64,000 nucleotides of DNA, from positions 1,374,501 through 1,438,500 of the forward strand of contig NZ_CP029064.1 of NCBI RefSeq assembly GCF_003076275.1, given 5' to 3'. This document shows, one piece after another, positions 63,578 through 64,000 of the stretch. This DNA is from Microbulbifer sp. A4B17 (lineage in GTDB: Bacteria > Pseudomonadota > Gammaproteobacteria > Pseudomonadales > Cellvibrionaceae). The notes below the pieces were generated by a model that was not told where the DNA came from, searched no databases, and saw only the letters and a program-made list of their open reading frames with translations. Positions within the stretch are counted from its first letter, which is position 1. Each line of letters opens with the position of its first letter. Position numbers and translations under genes: made by a program.

Positions 63578-64000
63578 GTGAATTTTAGTAAGCGATTTTC
63601 GCTGGGCTTTGTCCTCTGTGCCTCTGTGCTCGCCGGGTGTCACTCGGAGAGCCAACAAACTGAGCCAAAAGCCGATAAAGCGCAGGCCGACACTGGCAGC
63701 AGTGCTGCCGAGGGCATCGACAACTGGCCTGAACTGAAGCCAGCTTTACCACGCGATGAAAAGCTGGAAGCCCAAATCACTGAAATCATGTCCCGCATGT
63801 CTCTGGAAGAGAAAGTGGGTCAGATGATCCAGGCGGAAATCCGCAGCGTTACTCCTGAAGATGTGAAGACCTATCACCTGGGCTCCGTATTGAATGGCGG
63901 TGGCGCCTTCCCGAACAACGACAAGTTCGCTACGCCGCAAGACTGGCTTGCGCTTTCCGATGCTTTCTTTAAAGCTTCCATGGACACTTCTGATGGCGGT
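63578..64000 (+). CDS. Glycoside hydrolase family 3 lipoprotein, 3' end cut by window edge
   Basis: Begins at a GTG six bases after GGGAG; 141 residues are visible and the frame is open at the edge. A lipoprotein signal (NFSKRFSLGFVLCASVLAGC) is followed by an acidic Ser/Ala linker, then the GH3 start LEAQITEIMSRMSLEEKVGQ, MIQAEIRSVTPEDV, LGSVLNGGGAFPNN and SMDTSDGG. The family acts as beta-glucosidase or exo-beta-glucanase on cello- or laminari-oligosaccharides. A surface lipoprotein beside sugar symporters suggests local hydrolysis and uptake. Confidence 0.9.
   Translation, partial: MNFSKRFSLGFVLCASVLAGCHSESQQTEPKADKAQADTGSSAAEGIDNWPELKPALPRDEKLEAQITEIMSRMSLEEKVGQMIQAEIRSVTPEDVKTYHLGSVLNGGGAFPNNDKFATPQDWLALSDAFFKASMDTSDGG

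Overview
The window reads as chromosome of a marine-type gammaproteobacterium. Housekeeping genes (dnaE with catalytic Asp at the same residue numbers as E. coli, accA, ogt, a gamma-carbonic anhydrase, ynfA, an Atm1-type exporter) are gammaproteobacterial. They sit beside a TonB receptor, a GH3 glucosidase, FHS-type sugar transporters and large calcium-binding or amyloid-like secreted proteins. A Cellvibrionales genus such as Microbulbifer is my best guess, from gene content only.

Layout. (1) 1-10 kb: a partial alpha/beta hydrolase, an unknown small gene, an Atm1-type ABC exporter, an M49-like lipoprotein peptidase, a glutathione S-transferase, YnfA and a lipoprotein hydrolase. (2) 6-27 kb: a surface or matrix island. 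Five intact and one decayed paralogue of a small secreted parallel beta-helix family (starting at 5965, 10756, 11918, 12879 on minus, 14108 as a pseudogene, and 22154) are interleaved with four curlin-repeat proteins (15313, 23331, 24531, 25781). A Fur-type iron-uptake block (TonB receptor, membrane protein, PepSY reductase) interrupts it. A decayed thiamine-diphosphate decarboxylase lies at about 21.1-21.8 kb, and an MFS gene split by one in-frame stop closes the region. (3) 28-38.5 kb: a CTAG-flanked 263-bp MITE, a lipoprotein with 22 thrombospondin type 3 repeats, a GNAT enzyme, and a DUF3604 / PpiC / HupE-UreJ operon divergent from an AraC regulator.

(4) 39.4-49.7 kb: an accessory region. 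After a second-type csrA come about seventeen small genes, nearly all on the minus strand. Many are separated by attC recombination sites, and no integrase is visible (a CALIN-type cassette array). The array also holds four 3'-terminal fragments of class C group II introns (domains V-VI), several copies of a short GACACCC/GGGTGTC palindromic repeat, and two ungapped 289-bp direct repeats. Two adjacent cassettes carry an SMC/RecF-like ATPase overlapping a membrane-protein gene, and a second membrane protein; this is the best candidate here for an undescribed (possibly defence) system.

(5) 49.9-57.4 kb: DNA repair and core genes: an Ada-AlkA fusion overlapping ogt, gamma-carbonic anhydrase, DUF1289, dnaE and accA. 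(6) 57.9-64 kb: a sugar-use block: two FHS-family sugar transporters flanking a LytS/LytTR-type two-component system, then a GH3 lipoprotein running off the end. Together these suggest regulated uptake of sugars released by a surface glucosidase.

Throughout, motifs were read by eye; no database search was possible.
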